Below, piece by piece: positions 7,282 through 15,604 of a DNA stretch of 64,000 bases (position 1 is its first letter; each line of letters begins with the position of its first letter). The stretch is from Methylobacterium aquaticum (GTDB lineage: Bacteria; Pseudomonadota; Alphaproteobacteria; Rhizobiales; Beijerinckiaceae), in NCBI RefSeq assembly GCF_016804325.1, contig NZ_CP043627.1, forward strand, positions 2,865,001 to 2,929,000, given 5' to 3'. The translations under genes were made by a program, and so were the position numbers. The notes under the pieces were generated by a model. The model was not told where the DNA came from, did not search any database, and saw nothing but the letters and a program-made list of their open reading frames with translations.

Positions 7282-7994
7282 CAGACGCCTCCCTGGGCGT
7301 AATCCGCCACCAGCACTCGGTTAAGGTTACGGCTCCGGGCGAGGTTCGAGACCTTGTAGAGGGCGTTCGCCACGCGGCGTGTCGAGCCCTTCGCCTCCGC
7401 AACGATGTAGTCCAGCAGCTCGTAATCGACGTCGATACCCGGCGCGATCATCCCGGCCAGCTCGCCGGCGTCCTCGGCATCGCAGGGCAGCGCCTCGACC
7501 CGCTCCAGCACGCGGCCGTCGCAGCGCTCATAGGCTTGGAGCTTGTTCTTCAACTGCTCTTCGCCGACGAGGATGACCGGCGCCCGGGTCATTTCCTGGA
7601 GGTCGCGGGCCAGCTCGATCATCCGCTTGTCGATGAGCTTGTCCGCCTCGTCGATGATGACGGCGCGGCCGTAATCCATGCCGAGGAGCCCGATGATCTC
7701 GCGCATCATTGCCGAGATCGTGCCGCGCGGGCGCTGGCCCAGCTCCTCCAGAAAGGCGACGCAGAAATCCCTCCGCGTCCAGAACTCGCGGACCTCGATG
7801 TAGAGGCAGTTCTCCTCGTTCTGGGCGTAGGTGCTGGCGACCGTCTTGCCGTAGCCCGAACGGCCGTAGAACAGGCCGAAGCCTGCGGACTGCTCCGGGC
7901 GCTGCCGAACCGTCTCGATCAGCGTCATCATCGCGCTGACATTCTTAAGGATAGCGGTAGAGCCGCCCTTGACCGGCGTCGCGTGCATGTTCAT
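7281..7994 (-). CDS. MuB-like transposition AAA+ ATPase
   Basis: The 237-residue ATPase has Walker A GRSGYGKT at residues 44-51 and Walker B AVIIDEAD at 111-118. In Mu, MuB is an ATP-dependent DNA-binding protein that captures target DNA, stimulates MuA and gives target immunity. Like other short alphaproteobacterial homologues it lacks the long N-terminal HTH extension of Mu MuB. The gene follows the transposase with a 59-base gap that contains an opposing hairpin/T-run, and its stop overlaps the next gene. Confidence 0.88.
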   Translation of the reverse strand: MNMHATPVKGGSTAILKNVSAMMTLIETVRQRPEQSAGFGLFYGRSGYGKTVASTYAQNEENCLYIEVREFWTRRDFCVAFLEELGQRPRGTISAMMREIIGLLGMDYGRAVIIDEADKLIDKRMIELARDLQEMTRAPVILVGEEQLKNKLQAYERCDGRVLERVEALPCDAEDAGELAGMIAPGIDVDYELLDYIVAEAKGSTRRVANALYKVSNLARSRNLNRVLVADYAQGGV

Positions 7995-8021
7995 TGATGC
8001 CTCACTGATTTTCCTGTCGAT

Positions 8022-8051
8022 GGCCCTGGATCAAGTCCGGGGCCTTTTTTT
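8022..8051 (+). terminator. Rho-independent-type terminator on the plus strand between MuB and MuA genes
   Basis: A nine-pair stem (GGCCCTGGA / TCCGGGGCC, one G-T pair) with a five-base loop is followed by a run of seven T on the plus strand. Both flanking genes are on the minus strand, where no T-run follows the hairpin. It would therefore stop antisense transcription rather than the phage operon itself. Confidence 0.55.
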
Positions 8052-8053
8052 AT

Positions 8054-10000
8054 TCACGCCCCGCTGTTCGGGGTCTTCTTCTGTTCGCGGTCGTGGATCT
8101 TGCGCAGAGCCACGTATTCGGGGGTGCCCTGGTAGCGCCCGAGGCTGATCAGCTCGTCGGGCTCCACGGCCTCGCCGGCCGCGTGCCGCAACTCCACCGC
8201 GAGCATCCGGGCGAAGCGCTGGCGCGAGGTCTCCTGCTGGCGCAGCGGCGTGACATTGGGCGCCTGGCGCGCCTGCTCCCGCAGGCGGGCATGGGTCGCC
8301 GCGGCGGCCTCCGAGAGGGGCTTTGCCACCGGCCCGCGCCCGCGCTGGACCGCGGCGTCGCGGGCTGCGGCGATGTGCGGGGTGGTGTGCTCAACCTCGG
8401 GCCGCGGGAACGGCACCACGTCGGCCTTCTCCGCCGCACGCCCGGCCGCGTCGCGCTCCCAGACTTTGCGGGCCCGCTGGGCGAGGTTCGGCCCCTTGCG
8501 CAGCTCGCGGCGGATCTTCTCGACCTGCTTCGTGCGCTCGGCCAGCACCTCGGCGCGGATCTCGCGCTCTGCTGCGACCAGGGCCGCCGCCGGCAGGCCG
8601 GAGAGCTGGGCGTTGACCGCCTCGCCAAGGAAGGTCTCGCCGTCGGGCTCGAACAGGTAGAGGCGCCCCAGGTCGAGGGGATCGCGCCGGACGAACACGC
8701 GGGTGCCGGGCAGGATCGCGCCGCAATGGTAGGCGTGGTTCTCGACGTGGATGCCGGTCTTCGTCATCACGCGAGTGCCGTCGCCCCGCGCGGCCGGCGC
8801 CAGCAGGAGGTCGAGGGCGCGCACGTCGACCCGGCGCACCGTGTGCGAGGCCTGCGCCGCCGCCTCGGCCGGGGTCTGACCCTTGAGCCCCTTGTGGGCG
8901 CGGTGCTCGTAATGCAGCTCGGCCCAGGCATCCACGTGGGCCTGCATCTCGGCGGCGGTGAGCTGAACCGCGAAGGTCGCGGCGTCGTCGGCACCTAAGC
9001 GTTGGGCGAAGGACTTCCGGCCCTCGATCGCCTTCCGGTCGGCCACGCTGTGCCCGACGAAGCCCGGGAGTAGCGTTGTCGCGTCATGCTGGAAAGTCTT
9101 GATCAGACGCTCGACGTGGCCCTTCTGCTCCGGCGAGAAGGCGTCCGAGGTGACCGCAGTAATGCCGAGCGAGGCCAGCAGGCGTTGCGTGGACTTCGCA
9201 ACGAAATCGCTGCCGTTGTCGGTCTTGATTTCGGATGGGGCGCCCCAGGCCATGATGGCCTTGCGCAGGAGCAACCCCACCGCCTCGGCCCTGGGCGTGC
9301 GCGACATGTAGAACACGCCGCGGCGGGTCGCGATGTCGATACAGACGTAGATGGAATGGCGCCCGTCTGTGCAGAGCGCGTCGACCGGCGAGGCGTCAAT
9401 CTGCCAGAGCTGGTTCGGCTCGCCGATGTGCCGCAGCGATCCGGAGCCCGACAGCTGCATGTGCGAGCGGAAGCGGTCCGGGTCGGTGAGCTTCGTGAGC
9501 ACCACCTTCTCGGCCTCTTTCAGAGCCTTCAAAGCAGCCTGAAAGGTGCGCAGGGGCGGCATGGCGACCGTGCTGCCCCGGACCGTGATCTTGTCTCCGA
9601 ACTCGTCCCGGCAGAGGGTGCGGACATGCGCTGCCGAGAGGTGCGGCTGGTGGGCGATCAGTCCGAGGATCCAGGCACGCACCTTGCCGTCATTGGCGGT
9701 ATCAAGGACACCAGTGCCCTTGCGGGCGGCACCGCGATCGAAGGCCAGTCCGTCGCGGTCCTTGGCCGCCTCTGCGCGCCAGCGGGCGAGTGTCCGGCGG
9801 GAGAAGGACGGCACCAATTCGCGCACCCAAGCCTCGATCGCGAAGGTGCCGGCCTGGTACTTCGCGACGAACAGTTGCTCGCAGCCCTGAGCGTTCCCGA
9901 GCGCTCCGCGACCCGCTACGTCGCCGCCGTAGCCGACGGTGACCGGCTCGGGCGCGTAGGCCGCGAGATCGTGGGCATTGGGGTCGCGGGGCGGGGGCAT
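8054..10000 (-). CDS. MuA-type DDE transposase
   Basis: This 648-residue protein carries out replicative transposition and integration of the prophage. The catalytic core has the DDE triad with D-35-E spacing: Asp202 in QIDASPVDAL, Asp261 in IKTDNGSDFV and Glu297 in KGHVERLIKTF. About residues 20-190 would hold the end-binding helical domains, and residues 385-460 the Mu-C beta-barrel. The C-terminal 150 residues are charged and helical and may contact MuB. It starts at the ATG at 9998-10000, 31 bases after the ParB-like gene, in the early operon led by the Ner-like gene. Confidence 0.92.
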   Translation of the reverse strand: MPPPRDPNAHDLAAYAPEPVTVGYGGDVAGRGALGNAQGCEQLFVAKYQAGTFAIEAWVRELVPSFSRRTLARWRAEAAKDRDGLAFDRGAARKGTGVLDTANDGKVRAWILGLIAHQPHLSAAHVRTLCRDEFGDKITVRGSTVAMPPLRTFQAALKALKEAEKVVLTKLTDPDRFRSHMQLSGSGSLRHIGEPNQLWQIDASPVDALCTDGRHSIYVCIDIATRRGVFYMSRTPRAEAVGLLLRKAIMAWGAPSEIKTDNGSDFVAKSTQRLLASLGITAVTSDAFSPEQKGHVERLIKTFQHDATTLLPGFVGHSVADRKAIEGRKSFAQRLGADDAATFAVQLTAAEMQAHVDAWAELHYEHRAHKGLKGQTPAEAAAQASHTVRRVDVRALDLLLAPAARGDGTRVMTKTGIHVENHAYHCGAILPGTRVFVRRDPLDLGRLYLFEPDGETFLGEAVNAQLSGLPAAALVAAEREIRAEVLAERTKQVEKIRRELRKGPNLAQRARKVWERDAAGRAAEKADVVPFPRPEVEHTTPHIAAARDAAVQRGRGPVAKPLSEAAAATHARLREQARQAPNVTPLRQQETSRQRFARMLAVELRHAAGEAVEPDELISLGRYQGTPEYVALRKIHDREQKKTPNSGA

Positions 10001-10031
10001 CAGGCTCGCGCCTCAGTGGGACGGTCCGTCA

Positions 10032-10913
10032 TCACGCCGCTCCCCGCCCGGGGGCCGCTCGACGACCGGTGCCACGCGCCGCCGACCATCGCTCGATCGC
10101 CTCGGCGTTGAGGTCGAAGAAGCGGTCCTGATCCTTCGGCGGGAGCCGGGAGAAGGTCTGGTGGATCTTGTCCGTGGGTGAGAGGCGCGGTGCGGCCGGC
10201 GTGCCGTCGAGGGCGATGATCGCCTCCGCCACCGTGGCTGCCCGCGGCTCGGAGGCCGTGAGCATGTCGATGACGGAAACCTGACGGGCGGCCGTCTGGT
10301 CGGCGAGCGCCAGCAGCTCGGCGCGGCTGTTCGCCGAGGCATGGCCGACCAGGCGGTGCCCCTGCTCCGGCGGGATCGAGGCGATCCGCAGGTAGCGAGA
10401 CATGGTCGGCTGCGAGATCTGGAGCGCTTTCTGAGCGGCCTCCGACAGGCTCAGAACGAAGGCATCGGCGACGTCGTCGTTGCCGGCCTCGGGAATTCCA
10501 TTCCGCTGGAATGGAATTCCCTTGGGCTTTGGGCCTCGCTTGATGGTGCCGTTGACGCCCTCGTACACCCCGCGCCATGCGGCTACGTAATAGGCCCGCT
10601 CGAGCATGGTCAGCTCGGCGCGCAGGAAGTTGCTCTTGATCTCGGCGAGCCGCACGAAGGCGTCGTCGGCCAGGGCCGCTTCCGGCTCGATCGCGGCCTC
10701 GATGCCGGTGCGTCCGAGCTGAAGACACGCCGCCACGCGCCGGGCGCCGTCGATGAGCTGGAAGCGGGCACCGCGCTCGACGACGCGGATGGGCTGGACT
10801 TGCCCGTCCGCCTGAATTTCCTCGGCCAGGAGGTTGACCCAGGCCGGGTCGAGGGCGCGCAGGCGTCCTCCGACGTCTACCGATGCAAGGTCGACGGTAC
10901 GCACGTTCATCAC
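10032..10913 (-). CDS. ParB/Spo0J N-domain protein of the prophage
   Basis: The 293-residue product begins with a ParB-type nucleotide-binding domain: EIQADGQVQPIRVVERG and the FQLIDGARRVAACLQLG block (about residues 32-67), the latter replacing the usual GERR motif with GARR. A helix-turn-helix lies near residues 165-190 (ISQPTMSRYLRIASIP). ParB-family proteins bind CTP and load on DNA in partition systems, but no ParA gene is nearby. Located between the Ner-like and MuA genes, it is more likely a regulator or transposition accessory. Start is an ATG at 10911-10913; a second ATG is one codon later. Confidence 0.8.
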   Translation of the reverse strand: MMNVRTVDLASVDVGGRLRALDPAWVNLLAEEIQADGQVQPIRVVERGARFQLIDGARRVAACLQLGRTGIEAAIEPEAALADDAFVRLAEIKSNFLRAELTMLERAYYVAAWRGVYEGVNGTIKRGPKPKGIPFQRNGIPEAGNDDVADAFVLSLSEAAQKALQISQPTMSRYLRIASIPPEQGHRLVGHASANSRAELLALADQTAARQVSVIDMLTASEPRAATVAEAIIALDGTPAAPRLSPTDKIHQTFSRLPPKDQDRFFDLNAEAIERWSAARGTGRRAAPGRGAA

Positions 10914-10995
10914 AGGGTGATCCTGCTGTGGTGGGGGAGCTGTGAACGTCGCGAGGCTTGGCCGTCAGCGATCGTGGTTAAGGCTGCCAAGGCGC

Positions 10996-11307
10996 TCAGG
11001 CCCGGGCTGCAATCTTGTCAGTGGGGGCGGCGCGCTTTTGCCGGGACTCTGCCAGCTGCTTCACGCTAGCTTGGCGCCGGCTCTGAACGAACCCATCGGG
11101 GAAGAGCTTGTCGAAGGGGATGTTGAGCGCTTCCGCAAGCGCATCGGCGCCCTTCCGGTTGATCCCATGAAGGGCCTGGCGACAGGCCGCCTCGTGGAGG
11201 CCGGCGGCGAGCGCAATCCCCCGGAGCGAGAGGTGACGGCGCCTGACCTCGTCTCGGATGAGGTCGGGGGTCCACCGATCGGGCTGCGTTTTCGCAGGCT
11301 GGGTCAC
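10996..11307 (-). CDS. Ner-like transcriptional regulator
   Basis: The 103-residue protein matches the Ner/Nlp family. The core TPDLIRDEVRRRHLSLRGIA, the AGLHEAACRQALHG helix and the ALNIPFDKLFPDGF ending are typical of this lambda-repressor-like fold. In Mu, Ner is the first early gene product and represses early and repressor promoters once lytic growth starts. Here it is likewise the first gene leftward from the control region, divergent from the repressor. The last 35 residues, after the family core, are basic and glutamine-rich. Confidence 0.88.
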   Translation of the reverse strand: MTQPAKTQPDRWTPDLIRDEVRRRHLSLRGIALAAGLHEAACRQALHGINRKGADALAEALNIPFDKLFPDGFVQSRRQASVKQLAESRQKRAAPTDKIAARA

Positions 11308-11488
11308 ATTCTGGCTCCTGGGAACCGCCGGCTGGCAGGCCGGCCTCTCGGGTCGCGTTGCAACAGTTGGTAGAACGATCGTATCCGTGATTTTACGGTT
11401 TTGAAAGCGGGAAAGCGCGTTCCCACTTCAATATCCGTATTTTTGCGGAATTGCGGGAGTTCTTGCTTTAAATTCAATGGCTTAAGGT
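11308..11488 (+). promoter_or_regulatory. Prophage control region with paired operator palindromes
   Basis: This gap separates the divergent Ner-like and repressor genes and must contain both promoters. Two inverted repeats of the form CCGT-N6-(A/G)CGG lie at 11385-11398 and 11435-11448, exactly 50 bases apart. A third variant (CCGT...ACGG) lies at 11763-11777 inside the repressor gene. They are good candidates for repressor or Ner operators. A short open frame across this region is not credible as a gene. Confidence 0.65.
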
Positions 11489-12256
11489 ATGGCAAGGCCG
11501 ATAAAGGAAACCGGGAAGCCGGTTCCCGGTTTCACGAGCGGCTTCAGAGACCGGTTGGAGGCCGTGATTAACCGGGTTGGCGGCGGGCAGGCCGCTGCCG
11601 ACCTAACGGGTGGCTCGATTGACCAGCTCACCTCGTGGAGGTTGGGCCGAAGCAGGCCCGATTTTTTCGCGCTGCTCCGCTTGTGCGAGGCCGCAGGGGA
11701 AACTGTGGATTGGCTCGCGAAAGGCGTGCTCCACCCTGACGTGAAACCAGACAATGTTCTATCCGTTATGAGAACGGAAAGAGAACATATGGGGCAGCAG
11801 CTAATGCAAGGCACTGTGCCGGTCGAGGGCAGCGAGGATGCTATCGCCCTGCCGCGGCTCACCATTGACGGCTCAGCGGGTCATGGCTTGATCCCAACGC
11901 GGGAGGAAATCGAGGACTATCTGTCCGTCAGTAGACGCTACTTGCGAGAGGTAGGCATCAACCCTCACTACGCGCACGTCCTGCGCCTTAGCGGTCATTC
12001 GATGGCGCCGACGCTGCTGGATAAAGACCTCGTGATCGTCGATACATCGCAGAACCGTGTTCGCGACGAAGAGATCTATGCCTTGGCTTATGGAGATGCC
12101 GTTCTGATCAAGCGCATTCGCCCCCAACTCGATGGTGGTCTGAAGATCGTCAGCGACAACAAGGGCGGTCACTACGAAGACGCCGTCGTGCCTGCTGCGG
12201 AGCGCGGCCAAGTCCGCATCGTTGGTCGCGTAGGCGGTTTCCTACGTTACGTATAG
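11489..12256 (+). CDS. Prophage repressor, HTH plus S24 (LexA-like) peptidase domain
   Basis: This 255-residue protein is the probable lysogeny repressor. Residues 17-75 form an N-terminal HTH domain (GGGQAAADLTGGSIDQLTSW). The C-terminal half is a LexA/CI-type autoprotease domain with nucleophile Ser171 in RLSGHSMAPTLLDKD and general base Lys208 in YGDAVLIKRI. An Ala-Gly pair at 130-131 is a plausible self-cleavage site, suggesting SOS-responsive induction. This differs from Mu itself, whose repressor is not of the S24 type. It is the only rightward prophage gene apart from the small secreted-protein gene behind it. Confidence 0.9.
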   Translation: MARPIKETGKPVPGFTSGFRDRLEAVINRVGGGQAAADLTGGSIDQLTSWRLGRSRPDFFALLRLCEAAGETVDWLAKGVLHPDVKPDNVLSVMRTEREHMGQQLMQGTVPVEGSEDAIALPRLTIDGSAGHGLIPTREEIEDYLSVSRRYLREVGINPHYAHVLRLSGHSMAPTLLDKDLVIVDTSQNRVRDEEIYALAYGDAVLIKRIRPQLDGGLKIVSDNKGGHYEDAVVPAAERGQVRIVGRVGGFLRYV

Positions 12257-12266
12257 AGCATCGATC

Positions 12267-12851
12267 ATGTCGCCATCATTCAAGAATAGATCATTGATAG
12301 AGGTCCGCGCTGCGATTTTCGCAGTCGCCCTTATTCTGCAAGCCGCTTGGGGTGCCCCCTCAAGCTACGCGTCTGGGCGTAGTGCGGATGGGCTTGAGCC
12401 ACTATTCCCGTCTTCTCACGGCGAATTCTATAACGCGATGCGCGCGGCGGCCGAAAAGAATAGGCTTAGATTAGGCGCTCAAACGCCGATGCCCTGCGGC
12501 CCCGCTAGAAACGACACTCGATTTATGTATTTTTGCGAATACGAAGTGTTTCGCGTTCGGGTTGGTGCGTGGTCGTCAGGGCCTAGCGATCCGGTTTTGT
12601 TTGTAACGGCAAGGCCCTTCTTTCACGCCTCTCCCTCGGATTTGGTTTTGGCTATATCTCTCATAATAGCCGTTACTGAGGAGGCTATGTCTAACTCCGA
12701 CATTCAGCGCGTCGCGGAAACCTTAGTGTCAGCTGGTCGGAGCCTCGATGGGACATCGACTTTCGACGGGAAGAATGGGCGGTTTGTGGCGCGCCTGAGC
12801 AAGGGCGGTTTCGCCCTCCTAGCCTCGGGGCTCAACAAGCCTCGTCCCTAG
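12267..12851 (+). CDS. Predicted exported protein, possible lysogenic accessory gene
   Basis: The 194-residue protein starts ten bases after the repressor stop and is probably co-transcribed with it, hence expressed in the lysogen. The N-terminus has a signal-peptide profile: basic residues, a hydrophobic core (AAIFAVALILQAAWG), then Ala-rich sequence. The mature part has cysteines at about 77 and 90 that could form a disulfide. Position between the repressor and the phage end, and lower GC than the neighbouring genes, fit a moron such as a superinfection-exclusion factor. No family is recognised. Confidence 0.65.
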   Translation: MSPSFKNRSLIEVRAAIFAVALILQAAWGAPSSYASGRSADGLEPLFPSSHGEFYNAMRAAAEKNRLRLGAQTPMPCGPARNDTRFMYFCEYEVFRVRVGAWSSGPSDPVLFVTARPFFHASPSDLVLAISLIIAVTEEAMSNSDIQRVAETLVSAGRSLDGTSTFDGKNGRFVARLSKGGFALLASGLNKPRP

Positions 12852-13044
12852 CAGGAGCAGAGGACAATTGAACTTGCGCGTCTGCCGTGACGAGCGCCAC
12901 GCCTGTCATTTGAACCTGCGCGCCCCTCGGCGCCCACCTCATAAGCCGGAGGGCAAAATACCTTTTCCGGCCAATTACCTGTCCCGCAAAAAACCGGCCA
13001 ATCCCGGTCGATCCCGGTTCTGCCAACTGAACTAGCGTCCTACA
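12852..13044. repeat. Putative left end of the Mu-like prophage with transposase-site repeats
   Basis: Read on the minus strand, this gap holds four related short repeats: TAGTTCAGTTGGC, AGGTAATTGGCC, CGCAGGTTCAAATGAC and CGCAAGTTCAATTGTC. The spacing is irregular, as expected for MuA-type binding sites. The outermost one follows TGTAGGACGC, so the phage may begin with TG at base 13044 (CA on the plus strand). The other end lies outside the window, so neither the boundary nor the target duplication can be confirmed. Confidence 0.5.
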
Positions 13045-13138
13045 GGTCGAGGCTTGACGGCGGCGGGCGGCCCGGGATGTGCTGCATTCAGGTTTCCCTG
13101 CCCGTTTCCCGGACGCCCGATCCCACGCCAGAGGCCCG

Positions 13139-14326
13139 ATGAGCATCACCCCGCCCCGCGACAAGAGCCGCCTCGGCACCCGCACCCGCCTGGTCCATGC
13201 CGGCCGCGACCCGTCGCAGCAGCACGGCTTCGTCAACACCCCGATCTATCGCGGCTCGACCGTGCTGTTTCCGAGCTACGACGCGATCCAGAACCGGCGG
13301 GCGGAATACACCTACGGCACCGCCGGCACGCCGACGATCCGCGCCCTCGAGACCGCCTGGACCGAGCTCGCCGGCGCCGCCGGCACGGTGCTGACGCCTT
13401 CGGGCCTCGCCGCGGTCACGGTCGGGCTCCTGTCCTGCCTCAAGGCCGGCGACCACCTGCTGGTGACCGATTCCGCCTACCGCCCGACCCGGGCCTTCTG
13501 CGACGGGTTCCTCAAGCGCTTCGGGGTCGAGACTACCTATTACGTGCCGACGATCGGCGCCGGCATCGCCGAGCTGATGCGCGACAACACGGCCGCCGTG
13601 CTCACCGAGGCGCCCGGCTCGCAGAGCTTCGAGATGCAGGACATCCCGGCGATCGCCGAGGCCGCGCATGCCCGCAGCGCCTGCGTCCTGATGGACAACA
13701 CCTGGGCGACGCCGCTGCTGTTCCCGCCCCACGAGCGCGGGGTCGACATCGCCATCGAGGCGGGCACCAAGTACCTGTCGGGCGGCTCCGACCTGCTGCT
13801 CGGCCTGACCTCGGCCAACGCGCAATACTGGCCGGCCCTGCGGCGGACCTTCGACCTGTTCTCGATGTGCGCCGGGGCCGAGGACGTCTTCCTGGCCCTG
13901 CGGGGCCTGCGCACCCTGCCCTTGCGCCTGCGCGAGCACGGCGAGCAGGCGCTCAAACTCGCCCGCTGGTTCCAGGACCGGCCCGAGGTCGCCCGGGTGC
14001 TCCACCCGGCCCTGCCGGAGGATCCCGGCCACGCGATCTGGTCGCGCGACTTCCTGGGATCCTCGGGCCTGTTCTCGATCATCCTGAAGCCCTGCCCCGA
14101 GGCCGCGGTCGCGGCGATGCTCGACGGGCTGGAACTGTTCGGGATGGGGTTTTCCTGGGGCGGCTTCGAGAGCCTGGTGATCCCGTTCGACTGCGCGCCC
14201 TACCGCAGCGCCGCCCCCTGGGCCCCTGGCGGGCCGGGCCTGCGGTTCCAGGTCGGGCTGGAGGATCTCGACGACCTGACGCGGGACCTGGAGGCGGGCT
14301 TCGCGCGGCTGCGGGCGGCCTCGTGA
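13139..14326 (+). CDS. metC: Cystathionine beta-lyase-like PLP enzyme
   Basis: The 395-residue protein is a Cys/Met-metabolism PLP enzyme (fold type I), in the size range of cystathionine beta-lyase. Asp186 in LMDNTWATPL contacts the pyridine nitrogen and Lys211 in AGTKYLSGGSD is the Schiff-base lysine. The usual TKY(L/I)SGHSD motif has Gly in place of His. The predicted role is cleavage of cystathionine to homocysteine or a related C-S lyase reaction. The ATG at 13139 follows AGAGGCCCG; an upstream in-frame ATG at 13079 lies close to the prophage end and is less likely. It is the first host gene right of the prophage. Confidence 0.85.
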   Translation: MSITPPRDKSRLGTRTRLVHAGRDPSQQHGFVNTPIYRGSTVLFPSYDAIQNRRAEYTYGTAGTPTIRALETAWTELAGAAGTVLTPSGLAAVTVGLLSCLKAGDHLLVTDSAYRPTRAFCDGFLKRFGVETTYYVPTIGAGIAELMRDNTAAVLTEAPGSQSFEMQDIPAIAEAAHARSACVLMDNTWATPLLFPPHERGVDIAIEAGTKYLSGGSDLLLGLTSANAQYWPALRRTFDLFSMCAGAEDVFLALRGLRTLPLRLREHGEQALKLARWFQDRPEVARVLHPALPEDPGHAIWSRDFLGSSGLFSIILKPCPEAAVAAMLDGLELFGMGFSWGGFESLVIPFDCAPYRSAAPWAPGGPGLRFQVGLEDLDDLTRDLEAGFARLRAAS

Positions 14327-14509
14327 CCGCGGCGGCGGAGCGCGGGCGCTGCTGCAGGCGGTGACCCGGGCTCCGCCGGCCCTCCGGCTGCGACCGGGGG
14401 CAGCGCTGCCAAAAAATCTTACAATATGACTATTGCCTCGCCAGGGCGGCTGTCTCATGCTCGGCTCACGCACGCAGATGCGCCACGACAACGATCGAGG
14501 GAGCCGCCC

Positions 14510-15514
14510 ATGCCCGGTGCCAAGTCGCTTGGTTCCAAGACGCATCGTTCCACAACGCGTCGCCTTCTTCTCGCCGCCACGCTCCTCGCGGGCCTCGGCC
14601 CTTCCGCCGCTTCGGCGGCCGGGCTGACGGTGGGCTTCTCGCAGATCGGGTCCGAATCCGGCTGGCGCGCCGCCGAGACCTCGGTCACCAAGTCCGAGGC
14701 GCAGAAGCGGGGCGTCACCCTGAAGATCGCCGACGCCCAGCAGAAGCAGGAGAACCAGATCAAGGCGATCCGGTCCTTCGTGGCGCAAGGCGTCGACGCG
14801 ATCTTCCTGGCGCCCGTGGTGGCGACGGGCTGGGACGCGGTGCTGAAGGAGGCGCGGGAAGCCAAGATCCCGGTCGTGCTCCTCGACCGCGACATCGATC
14901 CCTCCGGCAAGGACCTGTATCTCACGGCCGTCACCTCCGACAGCGTCCATGAGGGCAAGGTCGCGGGCGACTGGCTGGCGAAGACCGTCGGGTCGAAACC
15001 CTGCAACGTCGTCGAGTTGCAGGGCACGGTGGGCGCCAGCGTCGCGACCAACCGCAAGAAGGGCTTCGAGCAGGCCATCGCCGGCACGCCCACCATCAAG
15101 GTCGTACGCAGCCAGACCGGCGACTTCACCCGCTCCAAGGGTAAGGAGGTGATGGAGAGCTTCATCAAGGCCGAGGGCGGCGGCCGGTCGATCTGCGCGG
15201 TCTACGCCCACAACGACGACATGATGGTCGGCGCGATCCAGGCGATGAAGGAAGCCGGCCTGAAGCCCGGCAAGGACATCCTCACCGTCTCGATCGACGG
15301 CGTTCCCGACATCTTCAAGGCGATGATCGCCGGCGACGCCAACGCCACCGTCGAGCTGACCCCGAACATGGCCGGCCCGGCCTTCGACGCCGTCATCGCC
15401 TACAAGACCAAGGGCACCGCCCCGCCGAAATGGATCCAGACCGAATCGAAGCTCTTCACCGCGGCCGACAACCCGCAGGCGGTGTACGATTCGAAGAAGG
15501 GGCTGGGGTATTGA
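14510..15514 (+). CDS. ytfQ: Sugar ABC transporter substrate-binding protein (YtfQ type)
   Basis: The product is a 334-residue periplasmic binding protein of the Peripla_BP_4 (ribose/galactofuranose) class. It has a signal peptide (RRLLLAATLLAGLGPSAASA), then GLTVGFSQIGSESGWR, the VDAIFLAPVVATGWDAVL hinge strand and a late YAHNDDMMVGAIQAMKEAG block. It captures a furanose-type sugar for the downstream YtfR/YtfT/YjfF importer; YtfQ in E. coli binds galactofuranose. The ATG at 14510 has GAGGGAG at good distance. A 300-base gap with a long inverted repeat separates it from ytfR. Confidence 0.88.
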   Translation: MPGAKSLGSKTHRSTTRRLLLAATLLAGLGPSAASAAGLTVGFSQIGSESGWRAAETSVTKSEAQKRGVTLKIADAQQKQENQIKAIRSFVAQGVDAIFLAPVVATGWDAVLKEAREAKIPVVLLDRDIDPSGKDLYLTAVTSDSVHEGKVAGDWLAKTVGSKPCNVVELQGTVGASVATNRKKGFEQAIAGTPTIKVVRSQTGDFTRSKGKEVMESFIKAEGGGRSICAVYAHNDDMMVGAIQAMKEAGLKPGKDILTVSIDGVPDIFKAMIAGDANATVELTPNMAGPAFDAVIAYKTKGTAPPKWIQTESKLFTAADNPQAVYDSKKGLGY

Positions 15515-15604
15515 GGCGGAATTTGCTTGGTAAGCTCGATTAAAAGCTAAGTATATATCCCTCCATCGCGTTCGGGCAGAGCTGTCCAGAGAAAAGGATG
15601 GCAC

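Noticed and set aside
11304..11495. A 63-codon frame in the prophage control region
   Set aside because: It covers the operator palindromes and both promoters and has no usual start signal.
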